A stretch of 50,742 bases of DNA from Methanospirillum sp. (GTDB lineage Archaea; Halobacteriota; Methanomicrobia; Methanomicrobiales; Methanospirillaceae): the NCBI GenBank assembly GCA_012728895.1, contig JAAYEG010000006.1, positions 1 to 50,742 of the forward strand, given 5' to 3'. The notes below the pieces were generated by a model, which was not told the origin of the DNA, did no database searches, and saw nothing but the letters and a program-made list of their open reading frames with translations. The translations under genes and the position numbers were made by a program. Positions 30,701 through 39,525 of this stretch are shown here, one piece after another; within the stretch, counting starts at the first letter, position 1, and the number at the start of each line of letters is the position of its first letter.

Positions 30701-32440
30701 TTTTCCAGGGTCGGCGACGGCTTCATGGCGTGGGCCGGCGGGGTCTACGAGTTTCTGAGCACGAAGATCGGCGGGGCCCTTAAGTTCCTGGGGGACTTCT
30801 ACGCCGAACAATTAACAAAAATCACCGACTGGATGGCCGGGGACGGCGCCGGGGTGATCGAATTTCTCCAGTCGGCCGCCGCGTGGATCGGCGATCGCCT
30901 GGTCGGCGCGCTCGGCCTCTTCGTCGACATCTGGCAGATGTACGTCGCTCCGCCCCTCATGTGGCTCGTCGACAAGGGGCTCGACGTGCTCCTCTGGGGG
31001 CTCGGGGTGCTCGGCGACTGGTTCACGTCCCCGGCCATCCAGCACGGCTTCAGGACGGCGAGCGAGCTCCTCGGCGAGGTCTGGACATGGATGGGGAAGG
31101 TCGGCGCGATCTTCGAGGCCGCGGCCGGGCTCATCGGTGAGGCCGTCGGCGCGATCGTCGACATCCTCAGCGGCAAGGAGACCAAGCACGACATGGCCGG
31201 CGCCGCCGGGAAGGTCTGGACGGCGATCGGGGACGCGATCCCGGGGGCGTGGAAGCTCATCACGGGCGCGGTCTCGTTCGCCTGGGACCGCCTCGTCGAC
31301 TGGGTCGAAGACCCCGGGCCCATGGGCGCGTGCGGGATGCTCACGACCGCGGTCGGCACGGTCTGGACGGCGCTCAAGGTCGCGGTCCCAGTCGCCTGGG
31401 ATCTCATCCAGGACGCGCTCGGGTATGCGTGGGATCTCATCGTCGGCTGGGTCAAAGACCCCGGGCCGAACGGCGCGCTCGGCACGGCCACGGCCGCCAT
31501 GGGCGCGATCTGGAGCGAGATCGAGCTCGCGATCCCGGCCGCGTGGGAGCTCGTGCTCGGGGCCGTGAAGGCCGCGATCGGGCTCATCGCCGGGTGGATC
31601 ACCGACCCGGGCCCGGGCGGGGCCCTCGGGATGCTCGTCGGCGCGGTCGGCGCCATCTGGAAGGGGATCGAGGGCGGGATCGAGGGCGCGTGGGACGGCA
31701 TCAAGACGGCCCTCTACAAAGCGACCGTCGGGGTCTACAACTTCATGATCACCGACTCGCCCCTCAACAAGCTCGTGTCGTGGGCCGCGAACATCTGGCA
31801 GGGCATCGTCGACACCTTCAGCCAGTCGATCACGGTCACCGCGCCTACGGTCGTTAAGGCGCCGGCCGTCGTGCCCCCGGGCCAGGTCGGCGGGTACAAC
31901 CCCCAGACGGGCCAACCCGCGGGCCCCGCGGCACCGGCGCCGAGCGCGTCGGCGCCCGTGGCCCACATGGACTACTCGCCCCAGTTCGGCGGGGCGCCCC
32001 TCACGGTCTCGTTCGACGCCTCCGGGTCGTCCGGGAGCATCACGAGCTACGACTGGGACTTCGGCGACGGCACCGGAGGGTCGGGAAAGCGGGTCACGCA
32101 CACGTACAATTACACGGGGACGTATTACCCCCGGCTCACCGTCCGCGGGCCCGGGGGCTCGTCCTCGTGGTCCGGGTGGATCACGGTCTCGGGCGGCGGC
32201 GCGCACGGCGCCCCGGTCCATCACCAGGGCGGGATCTTCCGGGCCCCGCCGGGCCAGGACGAGGGGATCGCCGTGCTCCAGGACGGCGAGAAAGTCATCC
32301 CCGTGGGACAGGTTAAAGCCGATGGAGGAGACATAAACATTAACATATATAACCCGGACCCCGAGACCCCCTCGCGCTCCCTCGTGAAGGCCAGGAGCGC
32401 GGCCCGGCAGATCCTCGGGAGCCGGGGGGTGTCCCCATGA
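27731..32440 (+). CDS. Tape measure protein with PKD domain
   Basis: A 1569-residue protein that sets tail length. Residues 140-160 and about 895-980 are hydrophobic and probably membrane-active on entry. Residues 385-780 are two coiled-coil arrays of exact 43-residue repeats. Residues 1142-1337 are four 49-residue repeats with DPGP-x-GA-x-G and AWDLI-type motifs. Residues 1410-1500 are a PKD domain (SYDWDFGDG, RVTHTYNYTGTYYPRLTV), followed by a tail-tip-binding end (HHQGGIFRAPPGQDEGIAVLQDGE). By the usual 0.15 nm per residue the tail would be roughly 235 nm. A PKD domain here is unusual. Confidence 0.9.
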   Translation: MANTIEELSYKFGVDLDDLKAGFAEAGADVATFSAETTANLQQARIQFEAWADSQREWAAEVQKYANGEYSVYSVRGVSDDALSRASGIEDVIAAREKELFATEAVTGALRDQATAADEARAAEAALKTELDALNASAETLGRGLEILGGILVGLGSATILLRDDARQMEASFATTALAMNADAEAVEDLGYSLQSVTDPIADVAGAMDYLSRAGVDDIETMGRLTDALGLLSTAVDAPASSLARTLVPALQAMNEPLANLPQYVDGFTAMFRESTVEIGEFSSFIRRVGPDLQDLGLSLTDVMAIVMALTERGIEGYTAFRKINEAIREVKGAAEELETLVDQQERLGDRIEDTAAAIAKYEASLSLSTEQIERMADATDGADKALARLASRARDVEEAMADYARTAADDAAEAAERLAEVHERAAARVAEFEERIADTARAVERYRRNSAERAAEAVEALADAHESAADRIADYQERIEATEKAVARYTEDAAEKAAKAADDIADAHERAAERITDYEERIVSTREAVIRYRQDAIEKAADAEERLAAAHETAAEKLADYDEKIAKLTARRDEGLPGLVLADPDTSAADAEIAKLEAARQKVVDNLAKTDAKYERDRRKAIVAEAEYYDASQKKVADYQKAIEKTKADLVEADEEYAKARARALRDEADYFERSQKALDDYAKGIADTREGLADTEARYAKDRAKQAEADAEYYRTQQKRVADYRASIAQTREDEAKAEADAAKEAERRKEREAEYYEDQRERLAEIAAQKVEIEEELAKALQKIRDETVPTEEETRAYERNRDLLADLKTDYDELTTTIDEKTAALNRQLTPQERLAELLGISLDDLKTYNDLTADGTGKAKDYAAAQEIAVGTMDRWGYWLTTLKQQAADLLAPLEPLAPVFIGLGGALAFLGGLLPTVVALLGPEAVAGGAGLSGALVSLAAAAATSLNPVLLLLGALSGGAAILWGMWTASEDLRTSVGNLLGAFSRVGDGFMAWAGGVYEFLSTKIGGALKFLGDFYAEQLTKITDWMAGDGAGVIEFLQSAAAWIGDRLVGALGLFVDIWQMYVAPPLMWLVDKGLDVLLWGLGVLGDWFTSPAIQHGFRTASELLGEVWTWMGKVGAIFEAAAGLIGEAVGAIVDILSGKETKHDMAGAAGKVWTAIGDAIPGAWKLITGAVSFAWDRLVDWVEDPGPMGACGMLTTAVGTVWTALKVAVPVAWDLIQDALGYAWDLIVGWVKDPGPNGALGTATAAMGAIWSEIELAIPAAWELVLGAVKAAIGLIAGWITDPGPGGALGMLVGAVGAIWKGIEGGIEGAWDGIKTALYKATVGVYNFMITDSPLNKLVSWAANIWQGIVDTFSQSITVTAPTVVKAPAVVPPGQVGGYNPQTGQPAGPAAPAPSASAPVAHMDYSPQFGGAPLTVSFDASGSSGSITSYDWDFGDGTGGSGKRVTHTYNYTGTYYPRLTVRGPGGSSSWSGWITVSGGGAHGAPVHHQGGIFRAPPGQDEGIAVLQDGEKVIPVGQVKADGGDININIYNPDPETPSRSLVKARSAARQILGSRGVSP
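28886..29401 (+). repeat. 43-codon coiled-coil repeats, array 1
   Basis: Four tandem units of exactly 129 bases in the tape measure; well-conserved units begin at 29015, 29144 and 29273, each with R-[IV]-x-[DE]-[FY]-x-ERI near the start and AHE-x-AA at the end. The first unit (28886) is more divergent. The exact period implies growth by in-frame duplication, a way of changing tail length. Confidence 0.75.
29600..30050 (+). repeat. 43-codon coiled-coil repeats, array 2
   Basis: A second series with the same 129-base period: the codon pairs for YY, YF, YY and YY (in EAEYY or EADYF) start at 29615, 29744, 29873 and 30002. Each unit then has a [KR]-x-x-[DE]-Y core about nine residues later. Unit sequence differs from array 1. 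Confidence 0.7.
31154..31741 (+). repeat. Four 49-codon repeats in the tape measure
   Basis: Units of exactly 147 bases start near 31154, 31301, 31448 and 31595. The last three open with W-[VI]-x-DPGP-x-GA and all contain G-x-[VI]-W and AW[DEK]-x-I/V. They alternate amphipathic helices and are distinct from the coiled-coil arrays. Confidence 0.7.
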
Positions 32441-33336
32441 CGGAACGCTTTTACTGGACCCCGCCGGGGTCGGCGATCGAGGTGCCCCTCATCGAGCCGA
32501 CCTACGTCCCCCAGGCCGGCCGGACGGGTCTGGACAACATCGGGGCCACCCTCTACTCGGCGAGGGCGCCGTATGAGGACGGGGCGCGGGCGATAGGCGG
32601 GAGCTTCGACCCCCGCGAGGTCGTCTTCCCGTTCGTCATGATCGCCGAAGACCCGGCGACCATGCCGGCCCTCCGGCGCGCGACCATGCGGTTGTTCGCG
32701 CCGAACGCCGGCGTCGGCGTGCTCCGGTGGGTCCACGAGGACGGCGTGTCCTGGGTGCTCCGGTGCCGGGTCGTCGAGGGCGTCCGGTGGGATCCCCCGG
32801 GGGCGCTCGGCCAACACCGGCTCAAGGGGACGCTCGTCCTCCAGGCGGACGACCCCTTCTTCTACGACGCGGCGCTCAACACAGCGAGCGCGCCGATGTT
32901 CACCGGGGGATGGTCCCTCGGGGCCGGCGATCCCCCGGGGACGGGCGAGTGGGGCTTCCCCCTCTCGTTCGGTGAGAGGACGGGCGTGATCGCCGTGAAC
33001 AACGCCGGCGACGTCGCCGTCCCGTGCACGCTCACCCTGACGGGCCCGGCACGGTATCCCCAGTTCGAGAACCTGACGACCGGGGACGTCTGGAAATGCA
33101 CCCAGCCCCTCCTCGCCGGCGAGCAACTGATCGTCTCCAGCGTCTTCGGCGCCAAAACGGTCTACCACTTCAACCCGGCCACGGGGGTCCGGACGAACGC
33201 GCTCGCGACCCTCCGCATGGGCTCGCAATGGATCGACCTCGTCCCCGGGCCGAACGAGATCTCGTTCGCGGGCTCGGAGAGCGCCGAGAGCGCCACGCTG
33301 ACCGTTGAATGGTATGCCAGGTATTTAGGAGCTTAG
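32437..33336 (+). CDS. Distal tail protein (Dit-like)
   Basis: A 299-residue protein overlapping the tape measure stop by four bases. The N-terminal beta region (RFYWTPPGSAIEVPL) and the C-terminal galectin-like half (CTLTLTGPARYPQFENLTTG, QWIDLVPGPNEISFAG) fit the siphophage distal tail family that forms the hexameric ring joining tube and tip. Position directly after the tape measure is standard. Confidence 0.8.
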   Translation: MTERFYWTPPGSAIEVPLIEPTYVPQAGRTGLDNIGATLYSARAPYEDGARAIGGSFDPREVVFPFVMIAEDPATMPALRRATMRLFAPNAGVGVLRWVHEDGVSWVLRCRVVEGVRWDPPGALGQHRLKGTLVLQADDPFFYDAALNTASAPMFTGGWSLGAGDPPGTGEWGFPLSFGERTGVIAVNNAGDVAVPCTLTLTGPARYPQFENLTTGDVWKCTQPLLAGEQLIVSSVFGAKTVYHFNPATGVRTNALATLRMGSQWIDLVPGPNEISFAGSESAESATLTVEWYARYLGA

Positions 33337-33340
33337 TAGT

Positions 33341-33754
33341 ATGTCAATCAGAGCTAGACTCACAACCAAGGACGGGACTCTGGCCGACGCGGCCAACCCG
33401 ATCCACACGACGGGGGGAGCCCCCACCGTCACGAAGGCGACCGGGAGCGCGGCGATCGCGCTCTCGTACACGCACGCGACCGAGGCGTTCGTGCTCGACG
33501 CGGTGACCGTCCACTTCAACGCGGCGCCGGCCGCGGCCGGCGACCTCACCGTCACGCTCGACAGCGCCCAAGGGGCCGCGTACGATACGGTCCTGGCACG
33601 GGTCGACCCGTCCGCGACCGTCGCGACCGACATCGTGGTCGGGTTCGACGGCGGGGCGCTCCCGTGCGAGCCGGGCGACGCGGTCGTGGTCGCGTACGCG
33701 AACCCGAGCGCCCGGACGTTCGGCGCGACCATCCGCACGCGGCGGGTGGGGTGA
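33341..33754 (+). CDS. Small beta-rich tail protein
   Basis: A 137-residue protein rich in A, T and V strands (VLDAVTVHFNAAPAAAGDLTVTLDS; GDAVVVAYANPSART). It looks like a beta-sandwich accessory domain of the tail tip or baseplate. No family named. It has an ATG four bases after the previous stop. Confidence 0.5.
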   Translation: MSIRARLTTKDGTLADAANPIHTTGGAPTVTKATGSAAIALSYTHATEAFVLDAVTVHFNAAPAAAGDLTVTLDSAQGAAYDTVLARVDPSATVATDIVVGFDGGALPCEPGDAVVVAYANPSARTFGATIRTRRVG

Positions 33755-33755
33755 G

Positions 33756-35294
33756 ATGGCTCCGAAGATCACCGTCAACGGCCGCCGCGTCGGGGAGTAC
33801 GGCGGCTATGACGCCCTGGTCTACCAGGACGGCGGCACCGTCACCGCCGAGAACCGGCACGGCGCGACTATCTCAAGCAGCGACGACGCCGCGACCGTCC
33901 TCCAGGCGGCGATCACCCCCGGCGGGACCGTCCTCGTCGACGCCGGCGAATACGTGCTGGAGGCGACGCAGACCCCGGACTTCTCCTTCGCGTACAGCGT
34001 CTGCCTCATCGTCCCGCCGAGCAAAACCACCCGCCTCATCGGCGCGGGCTCGGGGGCGACGACGCTGAAGCTCGCCGACGGCCAGAACGCCGTGGACCGC
34101 GGGGCCCTGATGATCATGGCCACGGGCCAGAAGGCCGGCGGCGTCTACGGGCCGACGTACGACGGGCTCGAGATCGCCGGGATGACCCTGGACGGCAACA
34201 AGGCCAACCAGACCCTCGGCCCGATCTGGATCGACGGCTCCGGGCTCATCCTCACCGGGGGCAAGCGGGCCGGCACGGTCTACGATCGCTACGGGCTCCA
34301 CCTGCACGACCTCGAGCTGAAGAACAGCCAGGCGGCGGCGGTCTACTGCGGCAACAACTCGGGGGGCGTGGAGAACTTCGCCCTCCTCGATCACCTCTAC
34401 GTGCACGACTGCGGCGCCCGGGCCATCGAGATCGACTTTACGGACCACGTCACCGCTCGAAACATCCTGACCCACAACAACGGCGAGGACTACGCATCGG
34501 CCGCGTTCACGGGGATCATCGCGCACAACAACCCCGCCACGCTCGGGGCGCGCACGATGGCCGACCGGCTCGTCCTCGAGAACGTCACCACGTACGACCG
34601 GCTCTACCTCAAAAACCTGCAACGGCCCGTCGTCCGCGGGCTCTACTCCGACACGACCGCGATCACCGATGCGGCGAACGTCTGCGGGGTGAACCTGTAC
34701 CGCTGTTACGAGGCGGTGGTCGAGGTCGACTACGTCGCCGCGCCGACGGTCGGGATCTGGGCCCACTCGTACGTCCCCGAGGGCGGGAGCGCGCTGACCG
34801 TCCCGGTCGCCTACATCCACAACCGGGGGCTCATCGTCGCCGCGACGCCGGTGAAGGCCGACTATGGCGCGTTCGTCCACCTCGACGGCGGGGAGATCCG
34901 GGGCATCCCGGACGCGACCTGCTACGGGTTCTACGTCGACGCCGCCGGGAACCACTGTTCCAACGTCTACTTCGGCACCGACCTCGACTACCTGATCGCG
35001 GGCGGCACCGGGTCCACGACCCTCACCGGGTGCCGGTCGGCGGCGGCCCTCCCGAGCTCCGGCACGATCGTCAACTGCGGCGGCAACGTCAACTTCAAAC
35101 TCCAGGCGACCGGCACGAGCACCGGCACGGGCTCGGAGCAGACCATCGCCCACGGGCTCCGCGCCGCGCCGACGCGCGTCTCCGTCACCCCGACCGAGAC
35201 AGGCGCGACCGTCTCCGCCGTCTGGGCCGACGCCACGAACCTCCACGCCACCGTCACGAGCGGGAAGGCGTACGTCTGGAGCGCGGAGGTATGA
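33756..35294 (+). CDS. Right-handed beta-helix tail spike
   Basis: A 512-residue protein. After a short attachment segment (ITVNGRRVGEYGGYDALVYQ), residues 45-430 form a parallel beta-helix: DAATVLQAAITPGGTVLVDAG, LEIAGMTLDGNKANQ, LHLHDLELKNSQAAAVYCG, LDHLYVHDCGARAIEI. The last 60 residues (TGTGSEQTIAHGLRAAPTRV and YVWSAEV) are a fibre tip domain. Such spikes bind or cleave surface polysaccharide. Active-site acids cannot be assigned by eye. Confidence 0.75.
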   Translation: MAPKITVNGRRVGEYGGYDALVYQDGGTVTAENRHGATISSSDDAATVLQAAITPGGTVLVDAGEYVLEATQTPDFSFAYSVCLIVPPSKTTRLIGAGSGATTLKLADGQNAVDRGALMIMATGQKAGGVYGPTYDGLEIAGMTLDGNKANQTLGPIWIDGSGLILTGGKRAGTVYDRYGLHLHDLELKNSQAAAVYCGNNSGGVENFALLDHLYVHDCGARAIEIDFTDHVTARNILTHNNGEDYASAAFTGIIAHNNPATLGARTMADRLVLENVTTYDRLYLKNLQRPVVRGLYSDTTAITDAANVCGVNLYRCYEAVVEVDYVAAPTVGIWAHSYVPEGGSALTVPVAYIHNRGLIVAATPVKADYGAFVHLDGGEIRGIPDATCYGFYVDAAGNHCSNVYFGTDLDYLIAGGTGSTTLTGCRSAAALPSSGTIVNCGGNVNFKLQATGTSTGTGSEQTIAHGLRAAPTRVSVTPTETGATVSAVWADATNLHATVTSGKAYVWSAEV

Positions 35295-35674
35295 CCGGCT
35301 TCGGCGAGGGGCCGTTCGGGCTCGGGCCGTTCGGCGGCATCGACGACCCGACCGCCACCTACGGCGAGATCGTGCTCTCCGAGGCCGACATCGCGCCGAT
35401 CGACCACGAGCCGACGTGCAACGCGACCGACCTCCAGAACGGCCGCGTCCGGCTCCAGGGCTCGAGCGTCTCGCGCCGCGCGTGGACGATCGACGCCCTG
35501 GCCGACGACCACGCCGAGATCGAAGCGCTCGCGGCCCTCACCGGCCAGCACCTGACTCTGAACATCAACGGCGTGGAGTACCCGGGCGTGATGATCCGGG
35601 GAGAGATTGCCGAGGCGCCCCTCGCTCCGTCCTGGTGGGGCTACCGGGTCGACCTCGTCGAGGATCCAGTATAG
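35291..35674 (+). CDS. Unknown tail-tip protein
   Basis: A 127-residue protein coupled by ATGA to the spike gene. It opens with a repeat of G-x-GPFG (GEGPFGLGPFGG) and continues with beta strands (GRVRLQGSSVSRRAWTIDAL, LTLNINGVEYPGVMIRG). It may be a small hub or adaptor component, with strands resembling distal-tail proteins. No family assigned. Confidence 0.5.
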   Translation: MTGFGEGPFGLGPFGGIDDPTATYGEIVLSEADIAPIDHEPTCNATDLQNGRVRLQGSSVSRRAWTIDALADDHAEIEALAALTGQHLTLNINGVEYPGVMIRGEIAEAPLAPSWWGYRVDLVEDPV

Positions 35675-35687
35675 GAGCATCTGACAC

Positions 35688-35981
35688 ATGGCACACGACC
35701 CGGTCGACTCAAATTCGACCTATACGGCGACCTTCGCGTTCGAGAAGGCCATGCTCGGCGCCTACGCCGGGCGCTGGCAACAGTTAGTCAACGACAATCT
35801 CGACGCCATCGACACAGCGATAGCCGGCCGGGCCGCGGCGAACCACGCGCACACGGGCACGTACGAGCCGGCGATCGCGACCCTCGCCGTCGCGAAGGGC
35901 GGCACGGGGACCGGGACGGCGCCGAGCGCGGGCCAGGTGCTCACCATCGACGAGAACGGCGATCCGATCTGGAGCTCGTGA
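35688..35981 (+). CDS. Small fibre protein
   Basis: A 97-residue protein with a helical start and the typical fibre C-terminus AVAKGGTGTGTAPSAGQVL then TIDENGDPIWSS, which usually ends phage fibre shafts. It may trimerise and carry another subunit. AGGAG stands before the ATG. Confidence 0.6.
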   Translation: MAHDPVDSNSTYTATFAFEKAMLGAYAGRWQQLVNDNLDAIDTAIAGRAAANHAHTGTYEPAIATLAVAKGGTGTGTAPSAGQVLTIDENGDPIWSS

Positions 35982-35985
35982 TCCC

Positions 35986-38454
35986 ATGACGGACGGCGAG
36001 CTCGTGGACCTCGTGGGCGTCCCGGTCGCCGAGACGGCCCCCTCCGGGCTCACGGCAACGGGCGATCCGTATGCGGCCCTCCCCGATTGCCCCCTCGCGG
36101 TGGTCTGGTTCGGCGGGGCCGTGTACGCCGTGCTCCCGTTCGGCGGCCCCCTCCGGTTCGACGGGGCGGCGTGGACCCCGCTCCCGGGCATCCCCTCGCC
36201 GGACATCACGCTCGCGTGCGTCCACGGGGGCGCGCTCGTCTTCGCGACCCCCTCGGGCGCGTGCTGGCGGTACACTGGCGCGACGTGGACCGGGCTCCCC
36301 TCGACCGGGCTCGATTACACGGCCGCCCTCCTCTCGATCCGCGGGATCATGTGCGCCTTCGGCGGCATGTACGGCGAGGGCGACGCGGCGGCGTGCGCGA
36401 TCGCGGCCTTCAACGGGGCCACATGGTCCGCGACCCTGACGGACGAGGCCGGGGGGGAGGTCGTCGCGGTCGTGCCGGACGGGGCGGAGGGCTTCATCGT
36501 CGCCGCCTCGAATTGTGGGGACACCCAGACGGGGTTGTACGGGCTCTCGTCATACTTCGCATGGGCCGGGCCCGGGGCGGCGACCATGACCCGCACGGGC
36601 GGGGGCGGGGCCTCCCGGTGGGTCGAGAGCGCGGCGCTCGTCGACGGGGTGCCGCACGTCCTCCTCGCCGAGACGTTCGACGAGGGGATCGTCCACACCG
36701 TCGACCGATGGACCGGCACCGCCTGGGAGACCGTGGCCGGGCTCGGCACCCTCCCCCTCCACGCGGGCCTCCTCCCGGACGGCGCCGGGGCGGTCCTCTG
36801 GGCGTCGACCGGGGCGTGGGGCGAGACCTTCGCGTCCTCCCTCTCACAGTACGACGGGGTCGCCGTCGCCGAGCTCGTGGACCTGGCGCCCGCGGCCGGG
36901 ACCGACGACCATATCGTCTTCGGGTGGGTCGACGGTGCGACCCTGACGGCCGTGGTCGAGAACACCGCCGACGGCTACCGGCTCCAGGACTTCGCGATCG
37001 CCCGGGTGATCGTCGTGCCGGCCGCGGCCTCGTGGACGGACGGCCCCGACCGCTTCGCCCTCTCGCGCTTCGGCCGGCGCGCGGTCCCGGCCCCAACGGC
37101 CCCGACGTGCGAGCCCGACCGCTTCGGCCTCTCGCCCTTCTCCCGGCGATACGTCGAGCCCATCGAGGTCGTCGGCGCGGTCCTGGAGGCCACGGCAACG
37201 ATCGCCCTCGGCCGGTGCGGGGCGTCGGGTGCGGTCGTGCACGGCCTGACGGGGGAGATCTCGCCGGCCGCCTCGACCGTCTTCGCGCGCCTCCGGGCCC
37301 CCGTGGTCTTCGTGCTCGACGCGGCCCGGCACCCCGTCGCGGTCCTCGACGGGTACGAGCTCTTCGAGTGGGTCGACCACTGGCGCGAGCCCGACGAGTG
37401 GACCCTCATCATCGACGCGAAGGTGCCGGGCGCGAAGACCCTGGCGACCGGGGCGTTCATCGCGGCCGTCGTGCCGGGCGGTGAGACGAAGGTCGGGCTC
37501 ATCGACGACCCCGGGGTCTCGCTCACGGGGACAGACGGCGTCGAGGCGATCGTCGTGACCGGCCGGTGCTACGGGTCGATGCTCGGCGCGAGAAACGCCC
37601 TGGCGGGGACCGCGTCGGGCTCGGGGACGGACGCCTGGGGCCTGACATCGACGTGGGACGGCGGCCAACCGGGCTCCCCTGCCGGCGCGATGGCCTATTA
37701 CGTTCATCGGAACGCGATCGCCCCGGCCGAAGCCTACCGGGCCGTCCCCGACCTCGCGATCGGGACGCTCACGGCCACGGAGCTCCAGGTCCGGTATAAC
37801 GCCCGGTTCCAGCCGATCACGGAGATCCTCCTGGAGATCTGCCAGTACTCGGGGCTCGGGTGGAGTATGCGGTACGACGAGGACGCCGGCCTCTTCCGGT
37901 TCGACGTGCTCGGCGGCCGGGACATGACCGGCCGGGTGGCGTTTTCCCCCGACTACGGCACGGTCGCCGGGATCGCGTTCGCGCGCCGGACGCGGGACGC
38001 CCGGAACCTCGCGTGGGTCGCGGGCCAGGGCGAGGGCGCCCTCCGCGACGTGCGGGGGTATTACGACACGGCCCGGTATCCCCGGGGCCCGCCGTCGGGG
38101 CTCGCCCTCCGCGAGATGTTCGTTGATGCACGAGACATCGGGCCGACGTCCGAGACGACCCTCAAGGAGCGCGGCGACCAAAAGCTCGCGGAGGTCGCCG
38201 AGGAGGCGAGCGTGGAGTTCACGCTCCTTACGGGCGGCGCGTACGATTACCCCCGGGACTTCCGCACGGGCGACGTGGTCCGGGCCGACTACCCGGGATG
38301 GGCGTCGACCGAGGCCCGGATCGTCGCCGTCGGGCAACGCTGGGACGCCGACGGGCGCACCGTGACCGTCGCGGTCGGGTCGGAGCCCGCGGACGTGAGG
38401 AAGACCATACTCGACCTGGCACGGCGCCAGGACCAACAGGAGAGGAAAGGATAA
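35986..38454 (+). CDS. Tail-tip hub, Gp37-like, with beta-propeller-like N-terminus
   Basis: An 822-residue protein. Residues 1-345 contain repeated blades such as FDGAAWTPLPGIPSPD, YTGATWTGLPSTGLD, FNGATWSATLTD and DRWTGTAWETVAGLG, typical of beta-propellers and likely to bind a ligand. Residues 350-385 hold two copies of DRF-[AG]-LS-x-F-x-RR. The rest matches the siphovirus Gp37/hub family: VFVLDAARHPVAVLDGYE, ILLEICQYSGLGWSMRYDED, ARNLAWVAGQGEGALRD and YPRDFRTGDVVRADYPG. It should form the tail-tip hub, with the propeller exposed for receptor contact. Confidence 0.75.
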   Translation: MTDGELVDLVGVPVAETAPSGLTATGDPYAALPDCPLAVVWFGGAVYAVLPFGGPLRFDGAAWTPLPGIPSPDITLACVHGGALVFATPSGACWRYTGATWTGLPSTGLDYTAALLSIRGIMCAFGGMYGEGDAAACAIAAFNGATWSATLTDEAGGEVVAVVPDGAEGFIVAASNCGDTQTGLYGLSSYFAWAGPGAATMTRTGGGGASRWVESAALVDGVPHVLLAETFDEGIVHTVDRWTGTAWETVAGLGTLPLHAGLLPDGAGAVLWASTGAWGETFASSLSQYDGVAVAELVDLAPAAGTDDHIVFGWVDGATLTAVVENTADGYRLQDFAIARVIVVPAAASWTDGPDRFALSRFGRRAVPAPTAPTCEPDRFGLSPFSRRYVEPIEVVGAVLEATATIALGRCGASGAVVHGLTGEISPAASTVFARLRAPVVFVLDAARHPVAVLDGYELFEWVDHWREPDEWTLIIDAKVPGAKTLATGAFIAAVVPGGETKVGLIDDPGVSLTGTDGVEAIVVTGRCYGSMLGARNALAGTASGSGTDAWGLTSTWDGGQPGSPAGAMAYYVHRNAIAPAEAYRAVPDLAIGTLTATELQVRYNARFQPITEILLEICQYSGLGWSMRYDEDAGLFRFDVLGGRDMTGRVAFSPDYGTVAGIAFARRTRDARNLAWVAGQGEGALRDVRGYYDTARYPRGPPSGLALREMFVDARDIGPTSETTLKERGDQKLAEVAEEASVEFTLLTGGAYDYPRDFRTGDVVRADYPGWASTEARIVAVGQRWDADGRTVTVAVGSEPADVRKTILDLARRQDQQERKG

Positions 38455-38456
38455 CC

Positions 38457-39524
38457 ATGACAGAGCAAAGCGGATTTTTCGCCGACGGTGTCGGCGACAT
38501 CAGGCGATACAGCCAGGCCCACCTCGCGGCGGCCCTGATGCTTTTCGCCCGGAACGGCGTCTCGCATATCTTCGGGAACGGGTGCCAGGTGGCCGTCACG
38601 ACCCCGGCGACCCGTGCGGTCACCGTGGCCGACGGGTGCGCCCTCATCCAGGGGTATTATTACCAGAACGACGCGACGATCACCCTCCCGATCGCGGCGG
38701 CGGACGCGACGAACCCCCGCATCGACCGGGTCGTCCTCCGGCTCGACGCGCTCGGCGACCGTGCCATAACGGCGCTCGTCGTCACGGGGACGCCGGCCGC
38801 GACCCCCGCGGCCCCGGCCCTTGTGCGCTCTGGCGGGCTCTACGACATCGGCCTCGCGACCCTCCTCCTCCCGGCGAACGCCGAGACGGTCTCGGCCGTC
38901 ACGGACACGCGCATGATCGCCGAGACGTGTGGGTATATCGAGCCCTGGCGGGTGAGCCAGACGTCGTTTTACCCGACCGCGGCCGTCAACATGCAGGGCC
39001 AGAAGATCACGAACCTGGCGACGCCGACGGCGAACGGGGACGCCTGTACGTTGGGGGTGGCCCACACCCTCTGGGAAAGCGCGATCCAGAGTGCGAATTT
39101 TGCGGGCGACCTCGTCCCAATGGCCGGGGCCCCGGGCATGCTCGAAGACCTCGGGGCGGACCACTCGAACCCGGCATCTGGAAAGCACATCTTCGGCCGG
39201 CGGGTCAACAGCGGAGACGTCGAGTGGCTCCTCTGCAACGGGGCCGAGGTCCGTAAGACGACCTTCGGCGTCGAGTCCCGGGACATCGGGTATGGCGACC
39301 TCTACACGGCGATCGGGGACGCCTATGGCACCCCGAGCGGCGGGTCGCTCTTCTTCCGGCTCCCGAACTTCGAGGGGGCCGTGATGGGCTTCTACAAGGC
39401 CGGGGCGACGGGGTTCGGAATCATCGGCCAACGGGTGCTCCAGCTCCCGGTCACCATGACCGCCGGCGGCGGAGCCGAGATCCCCGCGCGTTTGACCGTC
39501 GGCGGGATGCTCATCAAGGTGTGA
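38457..39524 (+). CDS. Tail fibre with collar domain
   Basis: A 355-residue protein. The N-terminal region (GFFADGVGDIRRYSQAHLAA, then GYYYQNDATITLPI and RIDRVVLRLD) is a baseplate-attachment module common in siphophage fibre and upper-baseplate proteins. The C-terminal region YGDLYTAIGDAYGTPSGG and FFRLPNFEG is the phage tail collar domain. The start ATG follows GGATAACC, two bases after the hub stop. Confidence 0.75.
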   Translation: MTEQSGFFADGVGDIRRYSQAHLAAALMLFARNGVSHIFGNGCQVAVTTPATRAVTVADGCALIQGYYYQNDATITLPIAAADATNPRIDRVVLRLDALGDRAITALVVTGTPAATPAAPALVRSGGLYDIGLATLLLPANAETVSAVTDTRMIAETCGYIEPWRVSQTSFYPTAAVNMQGQKITNLATPTANGDACTLGVAHTLWESAIQSANFAGDLVPMAGAPGMLEDLGADHSNPASGKHIFGRRVNSGDVEWLLCNGAEVRKTTFGVESRDIGYGDLYTAIGDAYGTPSGGSLFFRLPNFEGAVMGFYKAGATGFGIIGQRVLQLPVTMTAGGGAEIPARLTVGGMLIKV

Positions 39525-39525
39525 T

